Below are positions 37,615 through 48,800 of a DNA stretch of 64,000 bases, piece after piece. The stretch covers positions 91,997 to 155,996 of the forward strand of contig RDOA01000001.1 of assembly GCA_011364925.1 (NCBI GenBank), given 5' to 3'. This DNA is from Promethearchaeota archaeon. GTDB lineage: Archaea > Asgardarchaeota > Lokiarchaeia > Sigyniarchaeales > SOKP01. How positions within the stretch are numbered: position 1 is the first letter of the stretch; every line of letters starts with the position of its first letter. Under the pieces are notes generated by a model that was not told the DNA's origin, ran no database searches, and saw only the letters and a list, made by a program, of their open reading frames with translations. The translations under genes and the position numbers were made by a program.

Positions 37615-39606
37615 GTGATTAATATGCATTCGATTATGCAAATTGCTAATGGTATAGGTATCATTAATGTAGAAAGGCTGAGAAAGAATGGTATAGACTC
37701 GATAGAAAAACTCGCATCTTCAACTGTTGAGGATATCCTTAAAATTGATGGCATTGGAGTTAACAACGCCAGGATGTTCATCGAAATTGCAAAGAAGCAC
37801 TTGAAGAGTATGAGGACGAGAGAGAGAATTCAAAGTATGATTAGACAAGAAAAACCTCCAGAAGTTTCAAAGGTAGAAACAAAAGCTTGTGATCTAATGC
37901 TTTTCGGTTCTAGTCGGCATAAAGTTTCTCTGGATTCAATAAAAAAGCTCGCCTCTGCTGATGAGGAAGATATCTCTCGATTGAAAGGAATTGAAATTTC
38001 GAATGCGAAACGTTATATTGACATTGCAAAAAAATATCTTGAGAGCATGCGAGTAAAAGAGCAAGAAGCAGATACCGTTGAGATTGAATTTGAACCACTT
38101 GAAGTAAAAAGCGAAATTAAAATTCCAAAAGACTCAACAAAAGCATCAAAACTGGAAAAAGTATCTGTAAAGCAAAAATTTACTTTAAAAGACCAAGCGA
38201 TTGCTCTTAAATCACCCACTTCAGTGAAACAGGCAACTCAAATAGCGTCAACAACCAGAGCTCGCAATGGAATTGATATAAAATCAGGTCAGAAAAAAGA
38301 ACCAATCAGTCCATCAGTGCTCAAAACATTCTTCCCTCTAGAACAAATGCAGAGAATTCGCTTTCTGCACTACAAAATTAAAGGTTTAGAGGACGCTTTA
38401 TGGAAGAATAGAGAATTTTCTTTTTCAGAGTTAAATTTTGTTCTGGAATATATTAAAATATTAAATATAAATTACAAAACTCAAAGCCAAATCAAAATTC
38501 TTAAAGAACTTGAAATCTCTAATACTTTTTACGATCCTATAGACAAGAAAGAGATTAAAATATGGGATTTAATCTTTGAGTGTGCACGTGTGTTATGGGT
38601 TTCTGCACAGGCCTATTCTTATCTCTCCCGAAAATACGAAACAGAGAAAAAAATGGAGAACGCAATCGTTTCTATGGTAGAATGTAGCAAAATGTATAAA
38701 ACTGCCGCATATTTTAGCGCTGCGTGCACTAGACAAGAAGAACGGGGATTAACATTGTCGGTCGAGAATCTAGAATTAAATTCTGAGGAAGCTCGAATCC
38801 TAGCTCAATCTCTTGCCACCACGAGCGAAGAAAATAAAGGAAATTACTCAATGGCGGCAAATCTATCAGCTGGTTTGAGTGCATTAACCAAACGCTTAGC
38901 TTTCGTTAAAAGAAGCGATATGATCATGGAAAATCAGTTTAAAGCTCAGTTTCAGTACGACATAGGACGAGCGTGCCACCTAAAAGCTAAATCTTACTTA
39001 ATTTTAGCTCCTGAAGAACGGAACGAAGAAACAATAGAAAATTTGCAGAAGAAAGCAAACTTTTATTATCACCAAGCTGAAGATTTATGGGAAAAAATGG
39101 TTGAAGGAACCTTAACTCCAGTTGAAAAAGACTGCTTAAAAAACAACCTAGAAATTGTAAACGAATATATTATAGAAAATGACGTTGAAATGATTGATGA
39201 AAGCGAGGCGTTAACAATCCAAGATCCGGAACCACTTATAATTGTTCCCGAAAATCTTGCGCCGTTCATTCCGAGAACGACTAATTACCTAACTAGATAT
39301 AAACAAACAGATCTTAATTTCGACGCTTATTTACGTTATAAGAATTTAATGTCTGATGTCTTAGTAAATTTCAATAAAATAGAGGAATTGAAAAATAACA
39401 AAGCGGGCATCGGGCGAACTATAAAACAATTAAAAATTCTCTATGAGAATAACGATATAGACATTAATAGTTTTACTGAATTGTTTGAGAAATATTCTAT
39501 AAAACTTGAGACTATAGAAGCTGCAATACAAAATTTAAGAGGCCCTGAAACAAAAAAACAAACCGATAAATTAAAAGCTCCACTTATAGGAAGTACGGCA
39601 CGGTGA
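37615..39606 (+). CDS. Two helix-hairpin-helix-like modules followed by a large alpha-helical domain (BRO1/TPR-like)
   Basis: LRKNGIDSIEKLASSTVEDILKIDGIGVNNARMFIEIAKKHL and a second copy SLDSIKKLASADEEDISRLKGIEISNAKRYIDIAKKYL; then a solenoid-like helical region. Confidence 0.6.
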   Translation: MINMHSIMQIANGIGIINVERLRKNGIDSIEKLASSTVEDILKIDGIGVNNARMFIEIAKKHLKSMRTRERIQSMIRQEKPPEVSKVETKACDLMLFGSSRHKVSLDSIKKLASADEEDISRLKGIEISNAKRYIDIAKKYLESMRVKEQEADTVEIEFEPLEVKSEIKIPKDSTKASKLEKVSVKQKFTLKDQAIALKSPTSVKQATQIASTTRARNGIDIKSGQKKEPISPSVLKTFFPLEQMQRIRFLHYKIKGLEDALWKNREFSFSELNFVLEYIKILNINYKTQSQIKILKELEISNTFYDPIDKKEIKIWDLIFECARVLWVSAQAYSYLSRKYETEKKMENAIVSMVECSKMYKTAAYFSAACTRQEERGLTLSVENLELNSEEARILAQSLATTSEENKGNYSMAANLSAGLSALTKRLAFVKRSDMIMENQFKAQFQYDIGRACHLKAKSYLILAPEERNEETIENLQKKANFYYHQAEDLWEKMVEGTLTPVEKDCLKNNLEIVNEYIIENDVEMIDESEALTIQDPEPLIIVPENLAPFIPRTTNYLTRYKQTDLNFDAYLRYKNLMSDVLVNFNKIEELKNNKAGIGRTIKQLKILYENNDIDINSFTELFEKYSIKLETIEAAIQNLRGPETKKQTDKLKAPLIGSTAR

Positions 39607-40103
39607 TCTCTATATCGAAATTAATAAGATATGTAAAAACCATCCTATTTTACCTCAGTATAGTAATTATACTAGGATTGTACGTAGTGAATCGAATACT
39701 AGGGTTAATTTTAGCTAGTTTTTTCTTTTTAGCTTATTTCGTAACTTATTTAGCTTCACTTTCTTCCAAACGAAGATTGCTAAAAATAATTAGGCAATAC
39801 CCATTAATTAGCGATACAGAAATTTCTAATCTCCTATCACGCTCTTTAGACAACATTAGAAATACGTTATTCTCTTTAGCTAAAAATCAGAAAAATAGAA
39901 AATGGTTAATAGTGTTTCTGAATAATCGCTATATCTTTCTGAACGAAAAAACTGTAGAAAATTATAAAGAACTTTATCGTATGGGATATAACGAAAAGAA
40001 AATTCTCGAACATTTACAAAGACATACAAGAATCAGATCAAGAGCCGAAGTTAAAGCAATTGAACTCACACTTGCGAGTCAGAATAGGCTTGGCGATCAT
40101 TAA
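39603..40103 (+). CDS. Membrane protein with cytosolic winged-helix-like domain
   Basis: Two N-terminal TM segments then LLKIIRQYPLISDTEISNLLSRSLDNIRNTLFSLAK; 4-bp overlap with the upstream gene. Confidence 0.5.
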   Translation: MISISKLIRYVKTILFYLSIVIILGLYVVNRILGLILASFFFLAYFVTYLASLSSKRRLLKIIRQYPLISDTEISNLLSRSLDNIRNTLFSLAKNQKNRKWLIVFLNNRYIFLNEKTVENYKELYRMGYNEKKILEHLQRHTRIRSRAEVKAIELTLASQNRLGDH

Positions 40104-40109
40104 TTGGTG

Positions 40110-41234
40110 CTAATTTAAATCTCTGAATTTTTCTAATAATTTTCTCTGTTCTTCAGAAATATTTTTAGGAATTTCAATAGATACGACCACATATTGATCT
40201 CCCTTACCTTTCCCTCTAAGATATGCAGCACCCCTATTTTTGATTCGAAATTCCGTCCCATGTTGGGTCCCTGGGGGTATCTTTAACTCTTTTTCAGTTA
40301 ACTTTTCGTTTTTATAATCAAGCGTAGGAACTTTGACTTCACCGCCTAATATTGCTGTGACAATATCAAGGTAAACTGGAGTAAATAGATCATTTCCCCG
40401 ACGAATAAAATGTTCGTTTTCCTCAATTTTTATACCTAAATAGAGGTCACCAGGAATAGCGCTACTTGATGGAACGTGTCCTGCGCCTTGAACTTTTAAA
40501 TGAACTCCATTTTCTATACCAGGAGGAATACTCACATGAATCGTCTTCTTTTCCGCGATTACTTTTCTACCGTCGCATGTGCGGCACTTTTTCTCAATAA
40601 TCTTACCCGTAGCATTACAATTATAGCATTCAGATTCCCGGATTATTGTTCCAAATCCGGATTGAGTCATCTTTCTTATTCGCCCTGAACCTTCACATTG
40701 AGGACAAATTTTAATACTTGAGGGATCTTCAGCACCAGTTCCTTCGCAATCGTCGCAAGGAGTGTATCTTTGAATAACAACATCTTTTTTTGTACCAAAC
40801 ATCGCTTCTTCGAATGTTACCTCAATAAAATCCTCGATATCCTGCCCTACTTCTCTGCGTGGAGCTGCCCTCGATCTTCCTCTTGAACCAAAGATACTAC
40901 CAAATCCAAAGTCGTCTCCAAAATTCCCCCCTCCAAAAATCGATCTGATAAGTTCGTCAAAACCAGGAATTCCTCCTCTGAAAATATTGCTCATGTCGAT
41001 ATCTACACCGCTAAATCCATACCTATCGTAATTGCTTCTCTTATTAGCATCGCTCAATACTTCGTAAGCTTCTTGAAGTTCAATGAACTTTTCCTTAGCT
41101 TTAGGATCGGTTTTATTTAAGTCTGGATGTAGTTTCCTTGCTAAGCGTCTATAGGCTAGTTTTATATCGTTTTCACTCGCATCCTTAGCTACTCCCAAAA
41201 CTTCATAGTAATCTCGCTTTTTATTTGTGCTCAT
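40110..41234 (-). CDS. dnaJ: Chaperone protein DnaJ
   Basis: J domain [35 protein letters not shown] region, CxxCxGxG zinc fingers. Confidence 0.97.
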   Translation of the reverse strand: MSTNKKRDYYEVLGVAKDASENDIKLAYRRLARKLHPDLNKTDPKAKEKFIELQEAYEVLSDANKRSNYDRYGFSGVDIDMSNIFRGGIPGFDELIRSIFGGGNFGDDFGFGSIFGSRGRSRAAPRREVGQDIEDFIEVTFEEAMFGTKKDVVIQRYTPCDDCEGTGAEDPSSIKICPQCEGSGRIRKMTQSGFGTIIRESECYNCNATGKIIEKKCRTCDGRKVIAEKKTIHVSIPPGIENGVHLKVQGAGHVPSSSAIPGDLYLGIKIEENEHFIRRGNDLFTPVYLDIVTAILGGEVKVPTLDYKNEKLTEKELKIPPGTQHGTEFRIKNRGAAYLRGKGKGDQYVVVSIEIPKNISEEQRKLLEKFRDLN

Positions 41235-41428
41235 TATCCAAATGCCACATATTGATCTCTGATTAGTTAAAATTCAATTACCTAGAATTAATTATGAAAT
41301 TTATCTTTTTAGGTAATAGGATATCTACAAAGAAATATATAAATTTCTTATAATTCATTTAAATAAAAAATGCATAATATAAGTAAAAGAAATAAAATGA
41401 GATGATTTCTCACAGGAATATAGATTGA

Positions 41429-43432
41429 TTAATCTGATTCTTCCCAATCTACATCTACTACGTGTTTTTTATCCTTCTCTTTTTTATCCTTGTCTTTTTT
41501 GTATGATGCTCCGCCAGCACCAGTACCACCCATATCTCCTGGTGGAACTCCACCCATCCCTCCTGGAGGAATGCCTCCCATCCCACTCGCTGCCTGTTGG
41601 GCTTGTTGAGCTGCTTGTTGATACACTTGATCTTGTGATTGTTGTGCATAAATTCTTTGAGAGAAACTATGCATCGATTTCTGGAGATTTTCAACTCCCA
41701 ATTTGATTCTCTGGAGGTCGTCTGTTTTAATATCTTCTTCAAGAGATTTAATAGCTGCCTCTATTGCGGTTTTCTCATCATCTTCAATCTTATCCTTATT
41801 TTCTTCCATTAATTTTTTAGTTTGATAGATCATTGAATCAGCGTTGTTCTTAGCTTCAATTACTTCTCTGAGCTTCTTATCCTCTTCCTCAAATTGTTCA
41901 GCGTTTCTCACTTTTTCTTCGATTTCTTCGGGAGTTAAGCCTTTTGCGCCTGTAACTGTAATACCTGTTTCTTTACCTGTGCCCAAATCTTTAGCGGTGA
42001 CGTGAACTATCCCGTCCGCGTCGATCGAGAATTTAACTTCTATTTGTGGGACTCCCCTAAATGCAGGAGGTATGCCCGTGAGATGAAACATACCTAATGA
42101 GATGTTATCTTTAGCCATCGCTCTTTCTCCCTGTAGAACATTAATCGTGACTGCGGGTTGATTATCAGCAGCTGTGCTAAAAATCTGCTGTTTCTCAGTA
42201 GGTATAGTTGTATTTCTCTCTATTAGTTTAGTAAATACTCCTCCTAAAGTTTCAACGCCTAACGATAGCGGAGTAACATCTAATAATAATAAATCTTCAA
42301 CGTCGCCTGCGATAATTCCTCCTTGAATCGCCGCTCCGATAGCAACGCATTCCATAGGATCGACAGAATGTTCCGGTTCTTTGCCAAAGAAGTCTTTAAA
42401 TCTTTTCTGAACTGATGGCATTCGCGTTGGTCCACCAACCAGAATTATTTTATCTACGCTAGCGGCTGACATTTTCGCGTCAGATACAGCTCTTTTCATT
42501 ATTGGATCAAGTCTTCTTAACGTTGGTTCAATTAGCTGCTCCAATTTTGCACGAGTCAATTCTACTTCAATATGGACCGGATTTCCTTCTTTTTGAGTAA
42601 TGTAAGGTAAGTTAATTTGAGTATTTAGAGTAGTGGATAATTCAATTTTAGCTTTCTCGGCAGCATCTTTAATTCTTATCATTGCTTTACTGTCTCCTTT
42701 AAGATCGATTCCTTCTTTCTTTTGGAAGTTTTCGGCTACCCAATCAATTATGGCGTTATCCATATCAGTTCCACCCAATTGCGTGTCCCCCGCAGTAGAT
42801 AAAACTTCAACTACGCCTTCTCCATACTCCATGATTGTTATATCGAACGTACCACCGCCTAAGTCCAGAACGCAGATCTTTAAGAGCTTACTCTTAGTAT
42901 CCTTGTCTAAACCGTATGCCAAGCATGCCGCGGTCGGTTCGTTGATCATTCGAACTACTTCGAGCCCAGCGATTTCTCCAGCGTTCTTTGTCGCTGTTCT
43001 TTGTGCGTCATTAAAATAAGCAGGGACCGTTATTACCGCTTTTTTAACTTCTTCGCCAAGATACGCACTTGCGTCGTTCTTAATTTTCTTGAGAATCATT
43101 GCAGAGATTTCTTCTGGAGAAAATTCTTTCCACTCTGTTCCGACTTTTATTTTAGCCTTGTAGGATAACCCCATTTTACGTTTAATAGCCGTAACTGTCC
43201 CATCTGGATTGGAAACTGCTTGTCGTCGAGCAGGTTCTCCCACTATTTTTCTCCCATTCTCATCAAATGCTACATATGATGGGAATGCTTTACCTCCTAA
43301 TGTTCGCCCTTCGGCAGCAGGAATAATCTCTGGTTGGCCAGTACCGCTCAAAACCGCACACGCGCTATTCGATGTTCCCAGGTCTATACCGATTATCTTT
43401 TCCTTTCTCTTTGATTTACTTTCTTCACTCAT
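41429..43432 (-). CDS. dnaK: Chaperone protein DnaK (Hsp70)
   Basis: [82 protein letters not shown]. Confidence 0.98.
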   Translation of the reverse strand: MSEESKSKRKEKIIGIDLGTSNSACAVLSGTGQPEIIPAAEGRTLGGKAFPSYVAFDENGRKIVGEPARRQAVSNPDGTVTAIKRKMGLSYKAKIKVGTEWKEFSPEEISAMILKKIKNDASAYLGEEVKKAVITVPAYFNDAQRTATKNAGEIAGLEVVRMINEPTAACLAYGLDKDTKSKLLKICVLDLGGGTFDITIMEYGEGVVEVLSTAGDTQLGGTDMDNAIIDWVAENFQKKEGIDLKGDSKAMIRIKDAAEKAKIELSTTLNTQINLPYITQKEGNPVHIEVELTRAKLEQLIEPTLRRLDPIMKRAVSDAKMSAASVDKIILVGGPTRMPSVQKRFKDFFGKEPEHSVDPMECVAIGAAIQGGIIAGDVEDLLLLDVTPLSLGVETLGGVFTKLIERNTTIPTEKQQIFSTAADNQPAVTINVLQGERAMAKDNISLGMFHLTGIPPAFRGVPQIEVKFSIDADGIVHVTAKDLGTGKETGITVTGAKGLTPEEIEEKVRNAEQFEEEDKKLREVIEAKNNADSMIYQTKKLMEENKDKIEDDEKTAIEAAIKSLEEDIKTDDLQRIKLGVENLQKSMHSFSQRIYAQQSQDQVYQQAAQQAQQAASGMGGIPPGGMGGVPPGDMGGTGAGGASYKKDKDKKEKDKKHVVDVDWEESD

Positions 43433-43800
43433 TATGTAATTCACTTCTTCAATGATTAATAGTAGAATTTGATTTAAATATCATATTTTTATTTTCTATT
43501 AATTTCAATGAGAGAAATAATTTTTGATATTTTTTTAATTTTATGACTAGGAGTTCATTCTATAACCATTTGAATTGAAAAAAATAATAATAAGAACCTT
43601 ATTGATCCGTTTTAGCAATAGTATTTACCACATATACTCTTAAGATTTTATCCCTTTTTTTATAAAAACATAAAAAATGATAAAAATTTTATTTTATTCT
43701 AATTTACTTAATCATACCAGTTCTTTAAATTAAGCATTCTAATCAAAAAAATTGTTATCGATTCTTAAGATACCTATCGAGATAGAATTTGTTCCTAAAA

Positions 43801-44628
43801 ATGCCTCGAAAAAAAAAGGATAAAGATAAAATGAGCGACGAATCAACTAAAAAGGAAGAAGCGCAATCACCTACTAAAGAAGTAACAAAGGTTAAGGACA
43901 AAGAAAATGGTGAATCCGCAGAAGAAAAAGAGGAACAAGAAACAAAACTTTTAGTAGGCAATGGACAGAAAGTTCTTGAATATCACGATCTTGACGAATT
44001 ACTTACAGAATGTACAAAGCTTAAAGAGGAAAGCAAAAAAGACAAGGATCGTCTTACAGAACTTCAAAAAGAAGTTGAAATTTGGAAAGGTAAACACATG
44101 AGACTTCAAGCGGAATTTGAAAACGCCCAAAAACGGTGGAGCAAAAACCAACAGAACCTAAGAAAAGAAAACATCGCGTACACTTTGAAATCATTCCTAC
44201 CATTATATGATTCCTTTAAAAAAGCGTTGGATGGCGACGATAAAAACCAAGCTGTGTTAAAACAATTCTACGACCAATTCATGGGCATCCTAAGGTTTCA
44301 TCAAGCTGAACCGATCAAGGTTAATGTAAACGATCCTTTTGACTATTCCTTACACGAAGCGTTGAGCACTCTAGAGCGAGACGATCTTCCTAACAATTCG
44401 ATTATAGAAATCATCCAAGACGGTTGGAAAATTGATAAGGACGTACTTAGATTCGCGAAAGTAATTGTCTCTCGAGAGCCATCTCCCCCAAAACCCGAAC
44501 CCGAACCTGAATCCAAGCCAGAACCAGAACTTGAAACAGAAGCAGAGGACAATGGCGCTCAAGATAATGGAGAAAGTAAAAAAGTGAAGATTGAAACAGA
44601 ACATATAGAACCTGAAGAGAAATACTAA
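43801..44628 (+). CDS. grpE: GrpE nucleotide exchange factor
   Basis: Coiled coil followed by LQAEFENAQKRW, LPLYDSFKKAL, DPFDYSLHEALSTLERDDLPNNSIIEIIQDGWKIDKDVLRFAKVIVS. Confidence 0.93.
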   Translation: MPRKKKDKDKMSDESTKKEEAQSPTKEVTKVKDKENGESAEEKEEQETKLLVGNGQKVLEYHDLDELLTECTKLKEESKKDKDRLTELQKEVEIWKGKHMRLQAEFENAQKRWSKNQQNLRKENIAYTLKSFLPLYDSFKKALDGDDKNQAVLKQFYDQFMGILRFHQAEPIKVNVNDPFDYSLHEALSTLERDDLPNNSIIEIIQDGWKIDKDVLRFAKVIVSREPSPPKPEPEPESKPEPELETEAEDNGAQDNGESKKVKIETEHIEPEEKY

Positions 44629-44808
44629 CAATACTAGTATTTTAAAAATTTATTTTCTATTAGATCACGCCTTACTTACTTGCCCTATTTATAAATTCAA
44701 GATAAGTTGTTAGTTTACATTATGTTTTATAATAAATACTTTTTATTACTTGAGTTTGGTTATGTACAATTAGTTTAACAAGTTTGTAATAAATTGGATA
44801 GATGAAAC

Positions 44809-45666
44809 ATGTCAATGATTCGAAAAGTAAAATCAGTTCTAAAAAGTAGAAGAACGATGGAAGGAGCCGGTGTAAGGTTAAGACGAGCTTTTGGATACGC
44901 TGATCCTTCTTTAGATCCTTTTTTATTGTTGGACGATTTTCATTCAGGCGATCCTCACGATTATCTAGCAGGATTTCCGTGGCACCCACATCGGGGCATT
45001 GAAACCATTACATATATGCTTCATGGAAAAATAGAACACGGTGACAGCATGGGCAATAAAGGCGTCATTGGATCGGGTGATGTTCAATGGATGACTGCGG
45101 GAAGTGGCATAATCCACCAAGAAATGCCGAAGAATAACCCGAACGATCCATTTCTGGCAGGCTTTCAATTATGGGCTAACCTTCCGGCATCTCATAAAAT
45201 GATGGACCCTCGATATCGTGACATAACTAACGAACAAATTCCAGAAGTTAGCATAAACGATAACATTAGAGTCAAAATAATCTGTGGTGAGATAAACGGA
45301 GTTAAAGGACCCGTCCAAGATATTGTAACTGATCCGGAATATTTAGATGTGTATATTGGGCCAAATTCAGAATTCAAACACGCAATTGATAATACGCATA
45401 ATGTTTTCGCCTATGTTATAGAAGGTGAAGCTTTTTTTGATCCAAGCAAAGAGAATATTGTTGACGAGGAGAACCTCGTCATTTTTAGAGAGGGTGGTGA
45501 AGTTATAGTAAATACTAAAGATAATTCTGTGAGGTTTCTATTAATCTCTGGAAAACCTATTGGAGAACCCGTAGCTTGGAGGGGGCCAATTGTCATGAAT
45601 ACGGAAGAAGAATTAAGAATCGCTTTTAGCGAATATAATAATGGTACGTTTATTAAGCATAGCTAA
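44809..45666 (+). CDS. Pirin family protein
   Basis: DPFLLLDDFHSGDPHDYLAGFPWHPHRGIETITYMLHGKIEHGDSMGNKGVIGSGDVQWMTAGSGIIHQEMP. Confidence 0.96.
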   Translation: MSMIRKVKSVLKSRRTMEGAGVRLRRAFGYADPSLDPFLLLDDFHSGDPHDYLAGFPWHPHRGIETITYMLHGKIEHGDSMGNKGVIGSGDVQWMTAGSGIIHQEMPKNNPNDPFLAGFQLWANLPASHKMMDPRYRDITNEQIPEVSINDNIRVKIICGEINGVKGPVQDIVTDPEYLDVYIGPNSEFKHAIDNTHNVFAYVIEGEAFFDPSKENIVDEENLVIFREGGEVIVNTKDNSVRFLLISGKPIGEPVAWRGPIVMNTEEELRIAFSEYNNGTFIKHS

Positions 45667-45894
45667 TCATACCCCTAATTTTTATAATAATTAACCTCTT
45701 AATAAGAATTGAATTTGCAAACATTCACTTTTACTCAAGCACCAAGGAATTAGCAACTTTAAGATCTGAATATTAAAGCGATTAGCTCTTTTTTTTTAAA
45801 TTCTATAGAATAAAATAGAGGTAATAATCATATAGTTGGTGGTAGATTATTGCAATATATTTAAATACTTTTCTAACAAGTATATAAGACATAG

Positions 45895-48800
45895 ATGGGA
45901 GAATATATAAACATTAAACTCAATAAAACCGTTGCATTTTGTCTTTTAGGTGTTATTATCTTAATCTTATTTAATTTCTCTCAGATTATTGATAACCTTA
46001 ACTTTAACAATCTTACTTATGGCACTGAAATTGAGAATTACGCAGGAGATATAAAAAGCTCAAGTTATTGGTTTTTAACATCTCCAATTGAAATAAACGA
46101 TCTTGAAGCTAATAATTGGACGTGGGCTGAGGAAGAACCTTGGTTTGGAGGAGGTAATGGTACCCTAAATAATCCTTACATTATTGAAAATGTTACTATA
46201 AATGTTGAGAAAAATTTTGATTTTGGAATAAATATCCAAAACTCAAATAAACATCTTCTAATCAACAATTGTACGGTTTCGAAAGCAAATTTAACAGGAA
46301 TTTTGTTAAGAAATGTAAATAATTCTGTTATAATTAATAACAAGGCTTTTAACAACAGTATTGTAGGAATTGGTCTAGTTAGTAGTAATCTTAATTTGAT
46401 ATTTGGAAATAATATAAGTGGAAATTCTATAGGAGGTATTGGATTAAATACTAGTTATTATAACTCTGTCTTAAATAATACAGTGTTTTCTAACACTGGT
46501 TATGGAATCGGCTTAGAATACTGTGATTATAATACAATTTCTAATAATACAGCAACCTTCAACGGAGAACAAGGGATTGGTTTGCTGAACTGTAAAAATA
46601 TTACGGTTTCAAGAAACAATGCGAGCTTTAATTCATTAGCAGGTATAGGAATCAGTTTTTGTAATAATAGCTCAATTAAACATAATATTGTAGATTCAAA
46701 CATTGGTTCTGGTATAAGTTTCGGTACCTGTAGTTTTACTTCAATATTAGATAATACAATATTGTCCAACGCTGGGTCTGGAATAGATATCGGGAATTCT
46801 GATCGCAATACAATTTCAAATAATGTAATAAATACTAATCGTAATGACGGGATAATTATTGTTGATTGTAATTATAACACATTTTCTAATAATGCTATTA
46901 ATAATAATCGTGATCAAGGGATGAATATCAGAACTTGTAATTTTAATACTCTTTCGAGCAATGCAATTAATAATAATCGTGATTTAGGGATTGGATTATG
47001 GAATTGCTTACATAACATCGTTTCGGGGAATGATGCAAACGGTAATGGTGATAGTGGAATATCTTTAGAAGCATGCAGTATTTCCTCTATTACGGGAAAT
47101 ACTGCAAATGTAAATGACCTTAATGGGATCTATATGTACAATTGCTTTATTACTAACATCTCAGTAAATACCATAGTAAGTAATCCTCAATATGGAATAG
47201 GTCTGTGGTATAGCGATAATATTGATATCTCGGAAAATTTAGTAGAAGATAATGGATGGGCAATATTTTTACAGTATTGTAATGAGAATAATATTATTGA
47301 AAACGATGTAATAGAAAGTGATAATTTAGGTATAGCACTTTGGTTCAGCGATAACAATATTATTACAGGAAATTATTTAGACAACAACGACTATTATGGT
47401 ATTTATCTAGTACGGAGCCATATCAACAGTATTACAAGCAACTCCATTAATAACGATCATAATGGAATCTATTTAGAATCAAGCACTATAAATACTATCC
47501 TAACAAATACAATTACAAACAATTATAACGGGATTTATCTAGTAAGCGGTCAAAGCAATAGTATTGTAGGTAACTCCATTAATGCCAATCATAATGGGAT
47601 TTATTTAGAACTTAGCGATAGTAATACTATCCAGTCAAATACAATTACTAACAACCAATATGGGATATATCTCTTTTCAAGTTATTCCAATTTTGTTTCA
47701 AATAATATATTTGACAGTAATGTCGTAGATATTTTTGATTCAGAAGAAGGCAATGGCGGGTATCCAAACGATGGTGATTTAAATCCTTTCATAATAATTG
47801 GTATTGTCTTAGCGATAATTGCTATCGTTATCGTAGCCAGTTTCGTTATCAAAAGTAGAAGATCTTCGAAAATTAAAGGTACTTCAGTAAGCAAACCTAA
47901 AATTGGACCTCAAACACAAGCAGAATTTAAAAAACCTCAACCAGAATTGAGATTAATCCCCCCATCAAAGCAAGTAGAGGAAGAAGATGAAGTTGAAGTC
48001 CTTCCACAAGAGATTATACCCAAAGAGGAAGAGATCATAGAAGAAGAAGTTATTGCTCCTATCGAAGAAATACCCGAAGAGGAACAAGTCTTAGAAGAGG
48101 AAATTATCGAATCTCTAGAAGAAATACCTAAAGGGGAAGAAATTGTAGAAGAAGAGGTTATTGCTCCTATCGAAGAAATACCCGAAGAGGAACAAGTCGT
48201 AGAAGAGGAAATTATCGAACCTTTAGAAGAAATACCTAAAGGGGAAGAAATTGTAGAAGAAGAGGTTATTACTCCTTTCGAAGAAATACCTGAAGAGGAA
48301 CAAATCGTAGAAGAAAAAGTAATTGCTTCTATCGAAGAAATACCTGAAGAAAAACAAATCGTAGAAGAGGAAGTTATCGGACCTCTAAAAGAAATACCTA
48401 AAGAGGAAGAAATAGTGGAGGGAAAGGTCATCGCTCCTCCAGAAGAAATGAGTGAAAAGGTAGAAGATGTAGAAGAACAAGTTGTTATCTCTCCTCCTGA
48501 AATAATTAAAAAGCAAAAGCTTGCTGCAACAGAGGGAATTAAATTCAAAGCTCCTGATACTATTGAAAAAATTCTACTCTTAAAAACTCTAAGTGGACAT
48601 CTATTAGGAGTCACATCTGTAGCGATTTCTCCATATGGGGAGTTAATCGTGAGTGGTTCGAAAGATAAAACGATCAGATTATGGGAGTTACCCTCAGGTA
48701 ATCTTGTGAGAATCCTTAGAGGACACAGCAAAAACGTTACTTCCGTTACTATATCACCAGATGAAAAATACATAATTAGTGGCTCAAACGATAAATCTAT

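Noticed and set aside
42633-43439. Plus-strand ORFs antisense to dnaK
   Set aside because: The sense frame is unmistakable DnaK; the antisense ORFs have no recognisable motif.
44371-44631. Minus-strand Phe/Gly-rich ORF antisense to grpE
   Set aside because: Antisense of the Pro/Glu-rich GrpE tail; a composition artefact.
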